Part shown: positions 51,908 to 53,473 of the stretch, in pieces
Layout: each line of letters opens with the position of its first letter
How positions within the stretch are numbered: position 1 is the first letter of the stretch
Assembly: GCA_900318815.1 (NCBI GenBank)
Contig: ONMA01000037.1
Location: 1 to 53,473 of the forward strand
Direction: 5' to 3'
DNA length: 53,473 nucleotides
From: an uncultured Prevotellaceae bacterium
GTDB lineage: Bacteria > Bacteroidota > Bacteroidia > Bacteroidales > Bacteroidaceae
Notes under the pieces: model-generated
Seen by the model: only the letters and a program-made list of their open reading frames with translations
Told to the model about the DNA's origin: nothing
Databases searched by the model: none
Translations under genes and position numbers: made by a program

Positions 51908-51920
51908 GCCCCGAAGGGGC
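51908..51920. repeat. Mini-hairpin GCCCCGAAGGGGC
   Basis: A perfect small palindrome 12 nt after the M20 stop, in the same style as the GACCCCTTTGGGGTC hairpin of the element at 15958. It is not followed by a T-tract, so a terminator role is doubtful. The rest of 51921-52034 holds nothing I recognise. Confidence 0.5.
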
Positions 51921-52034
51921 GTTGCTGCGCTTCCATTTGCCGAAATGCATATAAAGAGTAGCCTGTTCATACGAACTTACTTACCCCAAAACGAAAAAAA
52001 TTAAGCGTTCATATACTATTTTTTAGCCCAAAAA

Positions 52035-52066
52035 TTTGGAGTTAAAAGATAGTTTATGTACCTTTG
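52035..52066 (+). promoter_or_regulatory. Promoter of the HipB-like gene
   Basis: TTTG (52035-52038), a 20-nt spacer and TACCTTTG (52059-52066) form a full consensus promoter. Transcription would start 2-5 nt before the ATG at 52074, so the mRNA is effectively leaderless. Confidence 0.8.
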
Positions 52067-52073
52067 CAATCGT

Positions 52074-52400
52074 ATGGAAGAAATAGCAGATGTAAGGTCA
52101 ATGCCTACCGTGCAAATCATACGGGCATTAGGCAAGCGGTTCAGGGAATATCGGATTGCAGCAAGAATGACACAAAAAGAAGTTGCTGAGCAATCTGGGG
52201 TAAGCCTTCTGACTATCCGTCGGTTTGAGCAGGGCTATTCATACGACATCAAGCTGGGCAATCTCATCGCACTGCTGAAGGCCATAGACTTTGCTGACGG
52301 CATAGCCGACATACTCCCCGAATTTCCTGTTTCACCGTATGCACTGGCAAGGCAAGATGCCAGCAAACCAAGAAGAGTAAGACATGGGCAACAACATTAA
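52074..52400 (+). CDS. HipB-like XRE-family antitoxin/regulator
   Basis: A 108-aa XRE-family DNA-binding protein. The HTH at about 27-80 reads RFREYRIAARMTQKEVAEQS then GVSLLTIRRFEQG. The C-terminal SPYALARQDASKPRRVRHG resembles HipB-type antitoxins that precede hipA in Bacteroidota. The start is ATG 52074, since the ATG at 52056 lies upstream of the -7 box. A second ATG at 52384 overlaps its end, as a toxin gene would, but that reading frame is short and broken. The protein may now be an orphan regulator. Confidence 0.8.
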   Translation: MEEIADVRSMPTVQIIRALGKRFREYRIAARMTQKEVAEQSGVSLLTIRRFEQGYSYDIKLGNLIALLKAIDFADGIADILPEFPVSPYALARQDASKPRRVRHGQQH

Positions 52401-52452
52401 AGTTACCTATACGCCCGTTTTCCGGAGGTGCTATGCACCACCCGGCTATTGA
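52384..52452 (+). pseudogene. Possible hipA remnant
   Basis: An ATG overlapping the HipB-like gene by 17 nt begins MGNNIKVTYTPVFRR, which resembles the N-terminus of a HipA-type toxin, but the frame closes after 22 codons where a GGCTATTGAG repeat begins. Nothing further of a HipA kinase is seen downstream. The identification is tentative because the segment is very short. Confidence 0.35.
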
Positions 52453-52476
52453 GCGGTGACCGCTTTGCGGTCATAC
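52441..52476. repeat. GGCTATTGAG plus GACCGCTTTGCGGTC hairpin
   Basis: CCGGCTATTGAGCGGTGACC resembles one terminus of the MITE-like element at 15958-16164 (CGGCTATTGAGAGATGACGC), followed by an equivalent hairpin with a different stem sequence. Only one end is present. Confidence 0.6.
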
Positions 52477-52534
52477 CATGAGTTATAGCTACTCGCAGAA
52501 TTATCACGGGTACCAAGATTTACCAAATAAATGT

Positions 52535-52595
52535 TAAACTTTTGTTTAATAAGAAAGAAAACGGCAGAAACAATTGTATATTAAACAAAAGTTTA
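52535..52595. promoter_or_regulatory. Pair of palindromic operator-like sites
   Basis: TAAACTTTTGTTTAATA (52535-52551) recurs inverted at 52579-52595, a perfect 17-bp match 44 bp apart, about four helical turns. Each site is itself a dyad (TTAAAC-N4-GTTTAA in the first, TAAAC-N4-GTTTA in the second). They lie immediately before a -7 box, so a dimeric regulator probably binds them, possibly the HipB-like protein upstream. Confidence 0.7.
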
Positions 52596-52596
52596 T

Positions 52597-52604
52597 TAGT
52601 TTTG
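52597..52604 (+). promoter_or_regulatory. -7 box for the small-gene pair
   Basis: TAGTTTTG matches TAnnTTTG, with a partial ATTG -33 element at 52573-52576 and a 20-nt spacer. The second operator-like site lies within the spacer. Confidence 0.65.
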
Positions 52605-52650
52605 CAGTGTCAAAAGAAATCGTTATCACGATGAACCAAAAACAAAGCAA

Positions 52651-52836
52651 ATGGAATTGAAAGAAGGACTTGCATTCTACAAGCGATGCTTAGCCGACTG
52701 CGACAGAGTTCTTGCCGACCTACTTGCAAGGGACGACCTTACCGAAAGTCGCAAAGAGGCACTCATCGACAAGCAGCTCGACGTGAGGAACAAACTGAAA
52801 AAGACCATCGAAGTGATTGAGCAACTTTTAATGTGA
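52651..52836 (+). CDS. Small hypothetical protein, 61 aa
   Basis: A 61-aa charged, helical protein (LAFYKRCLADCDRVLADLLA, LKKTIEVIEQLLM) likely to form a coiled coil. I do not recognise a family. It follows a promoter with two operator-like sites and precedes the DUF5053-like gene by 46 nt, with a GCCCTGCGGGGCG hairpin-like sequence between. A nine-codon reading frame from ATG 52631 overlaps its start and could act as an upstream ORF. Confidence 0.6.
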   Translation: MELKEGLAFYKRCLADCDRVLADLLARDDLTESRKEALIDKQLDVRNKLKKTIEVIEQLLM

Positions 52837-52882
52837 ACAAAGCCACCGCCCTGCGGGGCGGGATACTAAACAACAAATAATT

Positions 52883-53269
52883 ATGGAAAGACCAACAAGC
52901 AATATCAAGAACCCGAAGATAAGAGCCTACATGGAGGCCGTGACTGAGGGAAAGCCGACAGCAGACAAACTGACGGCAGACGAATATGAGGAAGGCGTGA
53001 GCCAGTTCATTGAGGGGCTGGATACGGCTCTTGCCCAGGCAGACGAGATGATTGCCCGTGCCAAGCTGGGTGACGTTCCCGAGGCCATATCGTTCAGCTA
53101 CATCGCCAAGAAGTACTTCGGCAAGTCGCGCGGATGGCTTATGCAGAAGGTGAACGGCAACATGGTGAACGGCAAGCAGGCCGCTTTCACCGAGGACGAA
53201 CGCAAGCAGTTCCGCGCTGCACTCCAGGATATCAGCAAGCAACTCTCGATTGCTGCGCTGGCGTTTTAG
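52883..53269 (+). CDS. DUF5053-like protein
   Basis: A 128-aa protein that resembles the DUF5053 family of Bacteroidota. The C-terminal part (FSYIAKKYFGKSRGWLMQKV, NGKQAAFTEDERKQFRAALQ) looks like an HTH-type DNA-binding fold. The N-terminal half is acidic and helical. Function is unknown; such genes often occur in accessory regions. It probably shares the promoter at 52597 with the 61-aa gene. Confidence 0.7.
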   Translation: MERPTSNIKNPKIRAYMEAVTEGKPTADKLTADEYEEGVSQFIEGLDTALAQADEMIARAKLGDVPEAISFSYIAKKYFGKSRGWLMQKVNGNMVNGKQAAFTEDERKQFRAALQDISKQLSIAALAF

Positions 53270-53441
53270 TTCAGCATCCCCTTTTGACTCTGAGAACCGA
53301 AATTCTCGTTTATAACCATGTTCATTGGTTAAAGACCTTCTTAGAAACGAATTTTACTAATTATTTTTTATTTGACTCACTCTAACTTTGCAGTGTCATT
53401 GAGATAGGTGAGCACTCGTTAAGAAGATCTCCCTGAAAAGC

Positions 53442-53472
53442 TTTGACAAACCGAGGAAAGTCTGTACCTTTG
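53442..53472 (+). promoter_or_regulatory. Outgoing promoter at the window edge
   Basis: TTTG (53442-53445), a 19-nt spacer and TACCTTTG (53465-53472) form a consensus promoter whose gene lies beyond the window. A second TAACTTTG box at 53383-53390 lacks a well-placed -33 element. No gene is seen in 53270-53473. Confidence 0.7.
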
Positions 53473-53473
53473 T

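Noticed and set aside
53371-53390. Promoter TTTG plus TAACTTTG at 53371-53390
   Set aside because: The spacer is only 8 nt instead of 19-21, so the two elements cannot work together.

Overview
The window reads as a chromosome segment of an anaerobic Bacteroidota, most likely Prevotellaceae (Prevotella, Segatella or a relative). Start codons lack Shine-Dalgarno sequences, and many genes follow the Bacteroidota -7 box TAnnTTTG, often with TTTG 19-20 nt upstream. Lineage-typical proteins include DUF4292 and DUF5053 proteins, BspA-type leucine-rich repeats and type IX secretion C-terminal signals. A 2-oxoacid:ferredoxin oxidoreductase and a flavodiiron protein point to anaerobic life. This placement is inferred from content only.

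Layout. 1-1.8 kb: a tight four-gene operon (unknown protein, sigma region 4-like HTH protein, UmuD-like protease, iron-sulfur-type flavoprotein). 1.9-5.4 kb: korA and korB, separated by a GxxExxY nuclease-fold gene lying between inverted repeats. 5.5-16.3 kb: sirtuin; three consecutive FKBP isomerases; an Lrp regulator with a glutamine-amidotransferase/dipeptidase fusion and an M28 lipoprotein; two overlapping Cache-HAMP sensor genes, one with a degenerate H-box; a hairpin-rich repeat element; a strong terminator; tRNA-Met(CAT). 16.4-22.6 kb: M16 peptidase, PfkB kinase, then flavodiiron protein, thioesterase and DprA, then DusB. 22.7-24.7 kb: a two-gene Septu-type defence system (PtuA ATPase, PtuB HNH) with a 36-bp tandem duplication beside the ATPase P-loop.

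24.9-43.2 kb is one dense 18-kb run of surface or secreted protein genes behind a consensus promoter and closed by a perfect terminator. It holds a beta-helix protein, a 675-aa modular protein, two tandem BspA paralogues broken by frameshifts, a 1418-aa dockerin protein and a 2212-aa adhesin that begins with a cohesin-like domain. Shared modules and sorting tails suggest the products form one secreted assembly. 43.3-47.7 kb: TPR protein, DUF4292 lipoprotein and EnvC-like degenerate LytM protein on the minus strand. 47.7-50.8 kb: a second GxxExxY gene between inverted arrays of a different short repeat, then dgt, then a repeat island. 50.8-53.5 kb: M20 deacetylase, a HipB-like regulator with a probable hipA remnant, two small genes and an outgoing promoter.

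The most unusual theme is the intergenic DNA. At least six loci carry locus-specific arrays of 8-12 bp words, often as inverted arms, and they repeatedly abut start or stop codons. Both GxxExxY genes sit inside such arms, and related arms occur without a gene at 5.4 kb and 50.5-50.8 kb. This looks like a cargo-plus-MITE style element that I do not recognise as a described system.
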